Shown: one piece after another, positions 24,321 through 38,200 of the stretch
Numbering within the stretch: position 1 is the first letter of the stretch
Layout: each line of letters begins with the position of its first letter
DNA from: Erythrocercus mccallii
Lineage: Eukaryota; Chordata; Aves; Passeriformes; Dicruridae
Assembly (NCBI GenBank): GCA_013397435.1
Contig: VZRG01000855.1
Coordinates: 167,892-231,891, forward strand
Length of the DNA: 64,000 bases
Reading direction: 5' to 3'
Program-made: the position numbers and the translations under genes
The notes under the pieces: generated by a model
Told to the model about the DNA's origin: nothing
Seen by the model: the letters and a program-made list of their open reading frames with translations, nothing else
Database searches by the model: none

Positions 24321-26989
24321 TCAGCTGTGCAGCTTTGCAGCTGTGAATAGATCTACTAGAAAGAGGAGTTCCAGATTTTGGAAGCTCTTTTTCCATGTAC
24401 TGTGCTCACCAGCTTTGTTCAGACTATTCTGTTTGATTTGAGGGCACATGTTGCCAAAAGAACAACCACATCATCACCAAGAGTCAGCCATCCTCATGCA
24501 GTATGATTAATTTCTGTTATGAGTGGTAATTCCATCCATCAGCACCGCATAAGAAATAACTTTCTACCTTCACACATGCCAAGAGAAATGAGAAGTTCAG
24601 ATTTCAAGCAAGTTTTCTACTAAGCCTGGAAAACTCAAAGTGCTGGTTGAGTTGGCAATAAATTGCTGAACACCAAACTTGCTTCCTTAAATATGATGCA
24701 GAATGATATAACCCCATTTATGAATAATTAAGTTGTCATGCAAAAGATGCATTCATTCGTAGCTATTTAAGCATTTGTGTGAGCTTACAGTATTCATTGT
24801 CTAGAGACAAATTTATGGTTTGTTAGGGGTGTTTTTCAAGAAATTTGATGATGTGTTTTTATATACTATCTTTATATGAGATAGTAACAGAGCCTATCAG
24901 CAGAAAATGAAAGTAGAGTGTTATCTTTGGTTTATCAGTTCTTTCAAGTGAAGTGAACATCACTTTTGGACTTGGTTGGCTATATAAGACACTTCTGGTA
25001 TGCCATGACAGGCATAAAGCAGGGCTGGAGGTCTGGTAGGTAACTGAAATTAGCTTACTCTGATTTTCCAACAAGTCAAGAAGGTGTTGATATTTGTAAG
25101 GATCATAGTATGCAAGTGACTGAGGGTAGGAGCGGGACCAGCATGAGACAGTGACACCCACTATACATACATGTCACATTTCTTCCAAGTGCTAAGCAGT
25201 AAGAAAGCTTTATATTTATGTCAGCATTCCAGGAGTCCTAGTCTTCTACCAATGCTCTGCATGTCAGAGTCCTGGTCATGTCCCTGTTGCCCAAGATTGT
25301 TTTGTTTCACCCATACTATGCCTTCAGTTCCAGGAAGGCCTTGTTGGCTTTCAGTTTTTCAAATCTATCACTATTACATCAGTCTTTGTACATCCTAATT
25401 GGTTTGAAATAATCTTCCAGACAAAATCAACATATATCAAATTTGTGCCTTTCCTGGTGGGAAGCTCCAGGTAAATGACTCTTGTTGATGGAGTGGTGTG
25501 AGGAACCCTCATGCACCACAGAGGAGCCTGGGTTTACCTTACGCACCTGCTGTCACTCATGATGATCCCTCATCACGAGGTTGGCTGTCGTTGTGCAAGG
25601 CCAGTTCTTAAAACATCACCTGAAGGAGGAAGATGAGTACTGCTTGAATTTGATTTTGAAGTCATCATCTTTCTTGAAATGTGGCAACTATAGAGAAATA
25701 GCTATTCTGAAACAGTTTTCCTTAGGAAATCTTTACAATGTCAATAAAACTTTCAAAGAACCATAAACCTTGGAAAAGAGTACTGTTTCAAAGTGGTTGG
25801 CACTAATGGACATTTTGGCACTCCACAGATTTTTTTCACTTGTCAAAATTCCATCTTCTGGAACAGTAAAAGTCTTATGTATGGTATATGCATGAAGCAG
25901 TAGATTAATGCATTGATATGGGGGCATTGTGTAGCATTTTGTTTCACATTTTTTATAACGGAGGAAAACATTTCTAAAGGTGGAAATAAGGAATAAAAAA
26001 TCACATTTCAGTAAGCAGTATTGGGTTTGGAGAGATGCAGGACAGTGGGAAGGGCAGATGATGGGTGAGTGAAAAGAAAGAAGAATAAGTGGGGGAGAAG
26101 GGTAAACTTTGATAAATGAGCAAGTACTGTATGTATTCCTCATGACATTCTTTTCAAGAAGGAGCTATTGTCAACAGCCACAAAAACCAGAGCCCAATGC
26201 AGCAAGGTTGTTAATTTTTCACTGTTTTAGCTAGTAGGTTCCAAGACAATTAACTATTTCTTTAAGTTGCAAGGGATGCTTGATTTCCAGCTGGCATAAT
26301 CAGGATCTGTCATAATGGGCAATAGGATCAGCCCAGGGCAACAGAGCTGAGAAATGAGACTTGTTTTGACAATTTTTGAAGTCTGTATTAAATGTAAACT
26401 ATTTTTCTTACTGTGAACATACATAGGATGGTTAATGGATGGTCATGCACCTTCACTTCTCTTTAAAACTTACTCAGAAGTCTATTTCCAAACTCATTTA
26501 CTGAAGCTGGACAAAATCAAGATGATACTTGAACCTACTGCTATAAAGTCCCACAATTGAGTTTTATTTACTAGAACCACCCACTTCTGCTTACATCTAA
26601 CTGCAATTGCACTGATTCTGTTTTCCTCAGAGACTGCCAAAATGTACCCAGCCCAGTCCATAGAAGGGAATTAAATTGCCATGATTTGATTTAAAAGCTT
26701 CCTTGCTCATTCTCTTGAATCACAACCAGAGCACTGGAAATACATGAGAGAAGGAAATACTGTGGCTGAAACAACAGCTTTGTAAAACCTTGAACTGTGA
26801 AGTTACATGAAGGTGACTGCTTACTAAAACAATTTTAAGATTTTCAGCCTCTTACAACACACTTGCATAGTCTCTTAGAGCAAAACTAAAATTTTGACCT
26901 ATGTAGATGCAAAGGCCCATACTGTCTGCAATGTACATGCCGTAAGGAGACATAATTTCTTCTCTAAGAGTGCTTAGCAATTTCTAAGA

Positions 26990-27310
26990 GCACAAGGCAC
27001 TTCTCAGCTGCTGTGTGAGAGTCCTCCTTTATGGAGCAGCACTTAAAACATCTGTCCCACAGCAATGTGGAGGCCAGTGCAGCGCTGACAGGACGGGCAT
27101 GGTATCCCAAGCCAAAGCCATTGGGTGCAAGGGGCTTGCAGATATTTTTGTCAGTGCTTACAACAGGTAAAGCCTGTTGCAAGTGCTGTGCCCCCAGCTC
27201 AGTGAGCCTGCAGGGTTGGCCAACATGTGCCACCACAGCAGCTGCCCTACTCAAGGGGCAGCTGAGGCAGCCCCAGACTCCCCTAGCCTCCCCACACACT
27301 AAGTGAGGCA
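26990..27310. other. GC-elevated block of unknown nature
   Basis: About 320 bases clearly richer in G and C than both flanks, with open frames on both strands (plus 27031-27306, 91 codons; minus 26964-27311, 115 codons). Overlapping open frames on both strands suggest GC-driven loss of stop codons rather than coding. No protein family, LTR signal pair or CR1 block was recognised. It could be an old repeat fragment. Confidence 0.4.
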
Positions 27311-30300
27311 TTTACATCAGATTCTTGAGCTACACTGCTGTCTTCCCAAGTGCAAATTTGCACAGTACTGCATGAAGAAAATCCTTTTTAAATCCCATTT
27401 CTTAAGAGAGGGCACTTGGTTAACTCTGTGTAAAGAATGTCAGGTCCTCTTCCTCTCTGCCCCCATATAGAAGGGCTATGCCAGCACAGTCAGCTAACGG
27501 AAGGGCAACTGGAGCTGGCTATTATCAATACAATAATCAGAGCTGTCACTGCTTGGAAAACTGTGATCAAGTATGTGCAGCTGCTCATTTGAATAGCTGT
27601 CTCACTGAGAAAAGCTATCCACACCCATGATGAAAAGTCTTCCAGGGGACAGACATGCCTTCTAAATTTAAGCTCTTTAAGTAAGAAATTTCCACAATCC
27701 TGTCCAACAAACCATGCCACAGGGCCCATAACCTTCTCCTGCCCTGCCCCATTATTTGCAGTATTAATGTTCACATTACAATATGTTTAAAAAGTTTTAA
27801 TAAATATTTAGGTAATTAGAAAGTGAGCACTAGCCTCTGTGGATGGGTAATTGCTTTTGATTTCCCTATTGTCTCACAGTAAAGCCAGTTTCACACCACA
27901 CTGGACTATTTCCTGGTTGAGAAACCTACAGTCCAATCCTCTGACCATGAATGAACATGCAAATGAGAATGGCTTTTTCTAATCAGTCCAGGAGAATCTG
28001 GAATCAGAGGGCTGCAAAGAGTCTAGAGGATTTTACAGAACTAAGAATATTTCTCCATTGTTCAGGATTTCAGTTCTTTTTCTTCTGTACAACCTTTTGC
28101 CCAAATGTCAGGCACACTCAACATCTGCATTTTTATTCCTTCACTGTGTACTACTTAAGGTTTTGGGGCTCCTGAGAACTATTTCTAAAGACTCAGTGTG
28201 CTACTGCTGTTTCTTGTTTCACACCTGAGGACTGTCTTAATTCTCCCACCATAAATGGCATCATAGTTGTATCTCAGTGGATTGTCAGGAATATGCAGCC
28301 AGAGCTAATGAATTTAGTGAGACTTGAAATAACAAACATAGGAACACTGCCCCTAAATATCTACAATGCTCCTAAAGCAGAAGCATCAGCAGTGTTTTGA
28401 AATTTGTTTGGGGGTTAAAACCCTCTAAAAGGTAGATTCTGCCACATTCTGCTTTTGTAGGGGCATCAAATGACTGGCACTCCATGCCTTACCCTGACTT
28501 CATCAGTAATACTTACTGTAAGGTTACTTCAGAGCTTCCTAGTGAGATGCACAAGCACACAGGATATAATAGACACTTTGAAAAAGAAAAACCCATTTAT
28601 TTTCTTTAGTCATAATTCTATAAATTCAGCCATTTTTTTCATAAACTGACTGTCTTTTCCCTTGTCTGTGTTCTGTAGACAGATAAGACTGCCGCAGAAG
28701 CAGCAGGGTAACAAGAGAGTTCTCTGCTGCTCCAAGCAATTACCACAACATAAGAAAAAATAGCTCCTCTGAGAAAAGTAAAATGGGTCACAGCATTCTT
28801 GTCAAAAAGCCTCATTTGTTTTAATAAAAAGATTTATTTCAAGAAGGACTGCAGGAACTAAACCAGGATAGGACAACTTGTTTCACCAGAGGTCACTGCA
28901 ACTTACTTTTGCTTTGTTCATTTACATTAGTAAGAACACTTAGAATCATCTGGTTAAAAAAGAAATAAACTTCCATTTTTAATACAGTTTCAGATACAGC
29001 TTTTAGTGACATCTATCTCAATTATTCATTTTTTGGGACACGGGCACAAGATCTGTCCTCTGCCAAGCTTCTGCAGAGACAGTCCTGTTATTGACATCTT
29101 GACACAATGGAAGAAACACCAAAACAGAGGAGTAAGTCTCAGCAACTTACACAGGTAGATGGGATATTTCTTTTTCTCTGGTTCCTATAAGCAACACCTC
29201 TAGGGAGAGAGGGAAGAAGAGCAGAAGGGTGGCTGTCACAGCCATGACTGCTGCAACTGAGAGCTCTGTCCACAAGGGCTGCTCATCTGGCATTTTGCTC
29301 AGTGTCAAAATAGCTCCATGTAAGACTCAGAGCTCTCTGGCTGTGCAACTTTGCGTGGTTTTGACAAATATTTCTGACTCTATGCTTGCATATGATCATC
29401 AGAGAAGTTGTTTACAACACTCCTCTTAGTCAGCCCCAGTGACACAACATTGTCACTGTGATACCATGTTCAGCTCTGATCTCTGAGAATAGAGAGGTGT
29501 GAGAAACATACCACCTGTTCTCCTTACAGAGAGAGATTAATTGAGGAATGCTTTTGTGAACATGGCACCATGTACTCCTCAGAGCTAAATGCTTCAATAT
29601 TGATTTTGATTGTTTGAGATTCTGTAATCAGCAAGTGGGTTTGATGATTGCATTAATGTTTGCATTATGGGAAGCAACAGAAAAATCCCAGCCTGCCTGG
29701 AGGTGAAAGTGCACTAAAAGGTGTGTGTTGCAGAATCAACAGTTCTCTAAAAAGCCAGACCCACAGTGAAGGTGTCCAGCTGCCTTGAGGCTGAGCACAA
29801 GTCTCAAAAGCCCACAAGTACAAGCCAGCCTTGGTGGCAGTTTTTGAGAGTGAGAAAAGGAAAATACAGCAGCTACTGCACTTCCAGTTCCACTTTCATC
29901 AGGTAAAACTGCCTAGATAGAAGAAAATGGGACAAGTCTTTGGAGTGGTCCCCAACCTGGTCCCTGAAGGAAGGAACCCTTTTGGGACAGCAACCTCATC
30001 CTTCTGGACTGACAAAATGGCAGTCTGAAAAGTCTCAAATTGCACAATTGTCAGCATAGGACTAAAGGAAGATGACAGGCTAAGTGGCATTAATTTCTTT
30101 AATCGCACAGAAAACTGGAAACTGACCTTGAACTGCAGTAGCTGCCTTCAGGAGGAGCAGTGATGGGTTTGATGCAGAAGTGACTAAAGTGAATGACATA
30201 GTGATACCTGCTGATGAACTGAAATATTTTGTCTGTTGCAGGAGTATTTTTCAACCCTGATTTCCCCATCAGGTTTTCTCACCCTGCCACATAGTCTGAG

Positions 30301-30377
30301 AAATCATAATGCTGAAGAACAGTTATACTGTCCAGCTGCATTCCCTCTGCTCTTGACCCTTGTGTCAGTTTGCCATC

Positions 30378-31407
30378 TATGGTGGGTTGACCGTGGCTGG
30401 ATACCAGGTGCCCACCAAAGCTGCTCTATCCCTCCCTTCCTCAGCTGGGCAGTGGAAAGAAAATAAAACAAAAAGCTCATGGATCAAGAGAGGGTCAAGG
30501 TAGGATCATCAGCAATTACCATCACTGGCAAAACAGGCTCAGGTTGGGGAAATCAGTTTAATTTAGCTAAATCTTTTCCCCAGACTTAGCTTCACTTCCA
30601 AATTCTCCATTTCCTCACTTGCAGTGGGATAGGGAGACAGGGAATGGGGTTAGCTAATCACATGTCTCTGCTGCTCCCTCCTCCTCAGCGAGTTTTCTTA
30701 CAGTCTTCTCCTGCTCCAGTGTATGGTACCTCCCACAAGAGACAGTCCTCCATGAACTTCTCCAACATGGGTCCTTCTCAAAGGCTGCAGCTCTTCTTCA
30801 CAAACTGCTCCTGCTTGGATCCCTTCCAGAGGGTGCAGTGCTTCAGGAACAAACTGTTTCAGCGTGGTCCCCCATGGTGCCACAGGTCCTGCAAGACCCT
30901 GCTTCTGCATGGGCTTTCCACAGGGTTACAGCATTCTTCAGGCTGATCCACCTGATCCACCTGCTCCAGCATGGAGTCTTCCACAAGCCGCAGTTGGATA
31001 CCTGCACCACTGTGGACATCCTCAGAGGGACAACCTGCAGTAGAACAGCCTGCCTTATCTGCTGCCCCCTTTGCCAGGGGCAATAGGGGCAGCAGAATCT
31101 CTGCTCTGGTGGTTGCAGCACCTCATTCTCCTCCTTCTTCATTGACCTTGCTATCTGAAGAGCTCTTTCACTCACATATTTTCATTCCTCTCTCTCAGTT
31201 GCTGTTACACAGTGGAGGTTTTTACTCTTTCTTAGTTATGCTATCACAGAATTGCTTCCAGTGTGCCTGATGGACTCATCTTTGGCCAGCAGTGGGTGCA
31301 TCTGAGAGCCTGTTGGGAGCAGCTTCTGGCATCACCTCACAGAAGCCGTCCCTGCAGTCCTCCCTTCTATCAAAACCTTGCTGCATAAACCAAACAGCCC
31401 AAATACA
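30378..31407 (-). mobile_element. Endogenous retrovirus LTR (ERVL-like bird family), minus strand
   Basis: On the minus strand this matches, by memory, a very common bird LTR: an internal series of imperfect units of the form ..GGAGCAG../..GAGGACTGTCTCTTGTGGGA.. (about 30700-31060), and a 3' end reading GGTCAACCCACCATA. The + strand start, TATGGTGGGTTGACC at 30378, is the complement of that 3' end. The other border, AAATACA at 31401-31407, is the complement of a TGTATTTGGG start. At 1030 bases it is near full length. Several overlapping frames on both strands are translated internal repeats. No clear target-site duplication is left, and no internal viral genes flank it, so it is a solo LTR. 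Confidence 0.8.
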
Positions 31408-32059
31408 CCCCTGGTATTAAACTCTCCTTTATACCTGACCTTATTTGAAAAAATATGAGGGATAGGCATTATCCTCTTTTGAGCAAAGTGAACTGGTGAA
31501 TGCTAACCTTCATTTTCTTTAAAACACTGCATGGAACACGTGGCGTCAGATGTCTGCTACCAAAATTCATATTAACAGAATTCATATTACCTCTGAGAAT
31601 ATAATGGTGATTTTAATTGGTGCAGAACCTCAAGGGTTCAGAGGTCCTCTGGCGTATACTGCAAGTGGTGGTGGGAGGTGCCATGTAAGTCTCTGTAGTG
31701 TGCTGCTGCCCTTGGTCCTCTGCATGTCTGTCTGGATGAAGGCATCACAAACAGGTGAGAAGCACAGTGATGTGGTTGGTATATAGGTTTCTCATTCCAA
31801 GAGAATAATAGAATCATGTGAATCAAGACTGGGATAATACAACCCTATATGCTTTTTTTTCCCCATTGGCTTCACTTTCTTGCCATTGCAGAACACTCTG
31901 CAGCTTCACAGATACTTATCTCATGCAGGGCAACCCCATTTATCACTAAGTTGTCTGTCTTACAGTGGTCTAAAAGCCTTAAAAATCATGTAAATTAAAA
32001 AAAAACCCAATGTGATATTGCTTGTGCACTAGATCCCAAACACTTACAAACTTTTGCTA

Positions 32060-32255
32060 CAAATCAGCTTACAGTGGGTGCTCGGTTGAGCTGAGACCGG
32101 GACTCCTGCCGTGCGCCCATCGGCACTGTAAGCCCCTTCTTCCCCTGGGCTGTGCCTTCTGGAAGCACAGGCGGTTTAGCACCCACTATAGTTAGCTCTG
32201 TGACAATGCTCACGGAACCCTCAGCTCGAAGGAGAGGCAAAAAAGGCAGCAAAGC
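32060..32255. other. Short GC-elevated island of unknown origin
   Basis: About 200 bases with several CpG sites (GAGACCGGGACTCC, GCCGTGCGCCCATCGG, CTCACGGAACC) inside AT-rich DNA. A 62-codon minus-strand frame spans it without a family signature. It may be an LTR or SINE remnant, or a small regulatory island. Confidence 0.35.
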
Positions 32256-35200
32256 CCAATTTCCCTTCTAAAGGGCAAAACAGAGTTGCTGGTTTGACAC
32301 AGTACCATATATGCCATATTACTGTCTGGTCTAATCTTTTGCTTCAGCTAAAGCTGAAAATCCTAACTGGCAGTGCCAATGGCCTTCTGCTGGCAGCCCT
32401 ACCTCCTGTTGCACTGTGTGTCCTCACTTCTAGCTATGAGCCTTGTTCCCAGGCATTTTAGCACCACTTCCACCCATAGACTACCCATTTCCTACCAGAC
32501 ACACTGAAAAGAAATTGCCCTAAGATATTTTACTGCCCTAAGATATTTACCACCTCAGAAATACAAAAGCTTCTCTGCATGTCCCTTAAGACTGTCTCAA
32601 ATCTCTGAGGACCCAACCAAAGAAATAACTAGAGACAGTGCTTTTTCCTCCCTCCCCCACAGCAAGAGACTAACAAATTCTAATAAATACGTGCACGACC
32701 AAGAAAAAAGTTACACATTTTCTACTACATTTGGCTCTCAGAAATAAGCCCCAGTTAGCACAAAAATATGGATGAGGCAGAAGAAAATGCATTCATTACT
32801 CAAACTATGATACGCTTTCCAACAAGTCTGGCTAAATTCTTGAGCTCTTGTGTCCTCTTAGACCTGGCAAGCATTGTTGAAAATATTGTTGGTTTTTAAC
32901 ATTTCTCATCTCTATTTCTTCCCTATAAATAAATTCAAAGAGCTGTTTGTGCAGCCACCTTTATTCTGTCTAGGTGGAATAAAGGCAATTCTGAACTAGA
33001 TAGGAAATATACATTTTTGAAACATGCTGTACAAGAAGAGTATACACAGGACAAAATAATACATGCATAAGTGTACCTAGTTCTTAGGTCATGCTACAGC
33101 CTGGTATTGGTTTTCAAAGCTTCATTGGCTCTAAGCTGCTTGTTAGAGAGCTCACATGAGATATCATTAAGTAGTAAGAGTGCATGACGAGCCTTCCAGC
33201 CTCATCTCAGGTCTTCCTGCAGTACTTTGTTCTCACATTCCACTCCATCTTTCCTGTTCCAAAGCTGATCCTAGCAGTGTAGGAAATGCAGGACCAAGAT
33301 GCATGAACAGCTCAAAGCATAAAGACTGAGCCCCACAGAGAGCACATCATATCTGAAATAAACTCAAGGGCCTCATGCTGCACTGGTACTGCCATTTCCC
33401 TTGGGAAGGCTACAACTCTCTCCACTAGGGAATGGCAGAGTGAATGAGTGTTTGCCACTCTGAGCCTCTGCCTGCATTTGCTTTGATTTGAAATGGTGCT
33501 CCATGAGGACAGGCTGGTTTCTAGCACCACGTGTAGTTACTACCATCACCAGGAAAAAAAAGTTCCCCATCCCTCAGCCCTAGGAATATATGCTTTGTGC
33601 AACAGCAAAGCTCATACACATGCTTCTCCAAATTGTCACTTAGGATAAGAAACCAGCTCTGCAGACACATGAAGTATTTTGAGGGCAGACGTGAAAGCCG
33701 CCTAGGCAATCTACAGGGCATTGTTGCAATTCTTGATGAAATCATTTACATTGAAGGTATTATTCTGCTCAGCTACAAAGGGAATAGCTGCTCTGTGCTT
33801 CATGCAGCTCTGCTATCTTGGCTGTTTCCTGCACACTGAAAATGGTGGTAGTGTGACTGCTGGGTGCACTGCTCCATCAATCTAGGCATTGCCCAATTTT
33901 CCCCTCCCTTCACTCCATGTGTCTACACACCTTGGATTGTTAGAAGGTGTCAGGTACATTTATCACACAGATGAGGCCTGTGCTACGGAAGTGAAGAAAA
34001 AATAAAGTTCGCACTCCATAAAATAATAACCAGAGCAAGATACGCTGCAAATATAGGGCATGAGAATTGTCACATATGCATTTCTTTTACCTATAAAACC
34101 CATTTTCTTGTGCCAGTCTGTAGCATGAAAATCTTCAAGATATCTGTGCATCAGTTGGTTTTTCCCCCAACCTCCTACTTGTTCCTACACTCCTCATACA
34201 CTGTTAAAAAAGGTTCAATCTTCTCAAGCTACATTGAACAAAACGTGACTGAGGAGACTTGAACAAAAGCAGCAGAACAGGAGTGTTTTTAAAGCCCTGC
34301 TGTAGTCTGAATGGGAGCTCTGAGCTTAGGTCAGCAGTATCAGAAGGAGCCACTTTCTCAAGTATTCTTTCCTCTCAAGTCTGACACTGTGGCCAAAGCT
34401 CTGTCTAGTCTGCTACTGCTGTCACCTTAGGCTCTTTATGCCTTGTCTCCATGCTGTGATAGTTCCCTTAGTTTTTCATCCACATGCTGTTCATGGTGAT
34501 TTTCTGTTTGCTCTCTTTTGCCCTATTTTATTCTGGTGTTGTTGCAGAACCTTATGGTCTGTGTCCCTTTATCCAGTTCCTCTCTGCATGACCACAAAAG
34601 GACAGTGCAAAGCATAACTCTATTTTCTCAACCTTTGACATAGAAAATATGAGAGGAAAAAAAGAAGCAGGGGAAAGAGAGGGAAGATTAATGAATGAGC
34701 ATATGAACATCACATCTGGAACTACAATAGGAGCAATGTCCCATAAGCGTGACAAGCTACCAGCAACTACGTGCCCTAGGTTTTAATAATTAGATTCTCT
34801 AGAAGAGATATCCCGCAACTCTTGCTCATATAATTTAAGTTCTTCATTATAGCAATAAAGTATTTGGCAAAAGCTGCTCTGCAGAGAAACATTTTAGCTA
34901 CTAGAACACTTCAATCTCTGGTGAAACATGTCCTCACCTCTGACACTAGAGTCATTTCCATAGATCATTATCTCCTTTGAGTAAGCTTGTCTTGGGTCCC
35001 ATCTACTGTAAGGCAACTTCCTCAGGCTGACAGGTCTCAGGAAGTGGTGCATATTGGGGTGGAAATTTAAGGGTGCCTTGACTACCTATACTCAATCTAT
35101 GACCTTTTTTTGAGTACTTGAGAAGTGGGTATACACTTGAGGAAAGAAGCAAGGAAGTTTTAATGTTAGGAGTTCCCAAGTCCATGACAGAGCACAGAGA

Positions 35201-38200
35201 CTGACAAAGCAATAGCACTGCAGATAATGCTTTTGCACTTGTACTTCAAGCATGCTATGCTGAATATGGTGATTTCCTTAACCCTTGCCGACCTCTCCTG
35301 CAGTAGTGAAGGGAATGTGCCTGTTAGAAAACAACCGCTTAAGTACACAGTCAACTCTTTTCCTGTATTTTCTTTTTTGTTTTCATTCTTTAGGTATGAG
35401 TTTTACTAGGGATGAGGAAACAGCACTCCAGCAGCATATGCCATAAGAACAAATAAATGAGGCACAATGTAGTGAGATTACAGGACAGCTGTGAACTTGG
35501 CTGTGAGGCTGAGGGTTGTGTGGAGCCTGATGCCAGCTAAGAGAAAACAGGGATTCAATGCAGCCTGCAGCTAGTAACAACAAAAATTTCCAGTCTTCAC
35601 AATAAAAACATATATATGAGGACTCAAACAAAAGAAAGTAACAATGGGCAAATGCCATCAGGGATAGTCAGGCTTCTCTAATTTCTTTTCTGCTATTCAT
35701 ATATGGGTGAACTGTTTTAAAATAGTTTTGTCATTATGAGCCAGGATGGAACAGCTTGGTGAAAAGTATACACTCATTGGCAAGTAGCTGATGAGACATA
35801 CAAGGCACCACATGCCTATATTTGGTAATCCTCCATTTGAGCTCTCTGTCTTTAAGAAGATATTTTCCCTCTGTATTTAAGCTGTAGATCAAAATGTTCT
35901 GTCTATGTACAATATGCATATATAAGCAAGCAATTACTACCAAAAGGAACTTGACCGCTGCAGTTTTGGAAAACATGCTGGAGCACCCATTCATTTCTTT
36001 TCCATGACTCATAGCAGTAAATGCAGTAAGAAAGAAATGCATGTGATCCACATACCCTCTGAGCTGTCAGTGCTCCCATAAACAATGAATCCTAATTACA
36101 GACACTTCTGAAAGTGTTGCACACCTTTTGTGATGTTTTTGCAAGAATATGCTGACAGAAAAGTCTAATTATGTCAAAAGAGGAGCCAGAGGATCAGAAA
36201 AATAAGTGCCTCCCAAGAATTTCTAAGTGTAGTTTTGTTTTGGTTTGCTTTTTCCTTTTCTTAGTAGCTGTTGGGGTTTTTTACACTTTCAGTACCAGGC
36301 TACATTTTTAACAAATATCTATAAAGATAGTTATCAATCTTGCCAAATTAAGTAAATCACTACCATGTGCAAGCATGAATACTGTAATGTTGGCTTTAAC
36401 TAACAGCAGATGGAGAAGGGACAGTTATTTTGAAACTTGGAGACTGTTTCTTATTGACATTTTTGGGGACTGTGGAAGAAGAAGTGTAGGACAACGATTG
36501 AGAGGAACTGAGTCAGGTCAGGTCATTCTTCCTTTTTCCATTCTTCCTTCCACTTAGAAGCAAGCCCAAAATACAAGAGCATAGTGTCCCTAGCTAATAA
36601 TGGGGTTGGTACATTTCTGAAGTCTCTGCTCAACTATAAATCTTTCTTAACTGCTCAAGCCAACTAAACAATGTCAGAAGAGTAGGCTGCCACCCTGACT
36701 TACAAGCACAAATAGTGTGTGCATTCCCTCAAGGACCGGCAGTGACCAATGGGACCGAGAAGTAGATTAGCAGCAATCATCAGGCTTCATCTGCAATGTC
36801 ATGCTTGTTAAATAATTAATATACTTTAAATGACTCTAGGATAGGTACAAATTCACCCTGGACTTTTTTTTTCTTGTATTAGAATTATGCCTAGAGGCTC
36901 CAGCTTTGTCTGAGAACCGCATTTTCAATAGGCTCTGAATAGTCAGTATAGTCACTGTAAGCTATTCAGGGAAACCTGGACTAACAAAACATAAGACATC
37001 ATTTTTGGGAGTCAGGTCAAAAATACAAATAATCTCCCTTTTTCACCCCCCAGAAATGTAGTGCCATCAGCTTGTGGCATAATTTCCTGTGAAGGAGGTA
37101 ATAGGCTAAACTGGAAAGTATTTCTGCAAAAATAATTTGTGATTTTCTTTCACTAGTCCTAAAAACATGTCAAAAATAAAGGCTTTCCATTCTATTACAG
37201 AATATAACTGAAGTCCACACTGAATAATAATTGCTGGATGAATAATATCACCATAGCTTTTTCCCTAGGTGATAGATTAATGCCAGTCCAAGCTTCGAAC
37301 TGACATTAATCAAGTTTTCTTTTTTTCCATAAGCCAACTTACAGTAATGAAAGAAATACAAGCCAGATGGTTTAGTACATTGTAGGTGGCATCTGATGTA
37401 ATTAAATGCTAGTTTAAAGGGAAACCACAATGGTTTCTCTATCATTCCTCCTAGAAATAGCTCTTGGGAATCCTTCCCAATGAAAAAATATTCCTTAGAA
37501 GAAAGCTATTAAAAAAGTAGGAGTTAGATGAGGGAATATCTATTCCAATGTGCTTTCTCATCTGAAAATAATCTGCCTTCTTCAAAAGTGTATTATCTGC
37601 TCATACCTGGTAGATCTGATGTACATTCCACTCATAATTTCCTTATGTTTTATTTCCTTATTTTACTACATGATGTTAGAATAACCTTATAGCAAACAAG
37701 CCAAATGTACTTTTTCTTCTTCCCTTTCCCCCTTACTATATCAAGAGATCCAGTGTGTCATGTTTCTCTTGTTCAGAGGCACCAAAGCATTTCTGCCCTT
37801 CCAAACCCCTTTGCTAAAGAAAAAAGCAATTTTTGCTTAACTCAGGTAGAGCCATCCATGCACAAACAGTATCAGTAAGGTGTTTCTTCTAGAAGGAGAC
37901 TAAAGGAGAGAAACTGACATTTCATGAGCCCAAGTCCTAAGGCTGAAGAAAGGCTCAACAGAATCATATGTAGCTTTTACTCAAATAATGGAGTGTATGT
38001 ACAGAAAGGCAAAAAACATTCACTTAGTAAAGGTTTTGGTTTTTTAGTACCTCAAGTCAATTGTTCTGTTGACTGGCAAGTTTTTCATGGGCTGAAGCAT
38101 GTCTGCCTTATGCTGGACCTCTCAGTCAGCAAAAAATGCTACTGTAAACAAGAGATTTAATTATTCCCATGTATGCAAAGAGATATTTTCCATGCGTGTA

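Larger units (their letters stand above)
23136..30377. other. Intergenic DNA with no recognised gene
   Basis: AT-rich sequence. Frames reach about 136 codons (25733-26143, minus) but show no domain, no convincing splice context and no family resemblance. An A/C-rich low-complexity tract and one GC-elevated block are listed separately. In mammals the next gene beyond CDC42SE2 is RAPGEF6 in convergent orientation. I looked for its terminal exons on the minus strand and recognised none. Confidence 0.6.

Noticed and set aside
24113..24396. Phe/Leu/Trp-rich minus frames resembling a membrane protein
   Set aside because: They are translations of the complement of an A/C-rich low-complexity tract.
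25733..26143. 136-codon minus frame as a possible RAPGEF6 terminal exon
   Set aside because: The residues do not resemble RAPGEF6 or any family I know, and the Cys/Ser/Phe-rich make-up looks like random AT-rich translation.
30644..31175. Overlapping frames of 70 to 110 codons on both strands
   Set aside because: They are readings of the internal short repeats of the minus-strand LTR. Open frames on both strands at the same place are due to composition.
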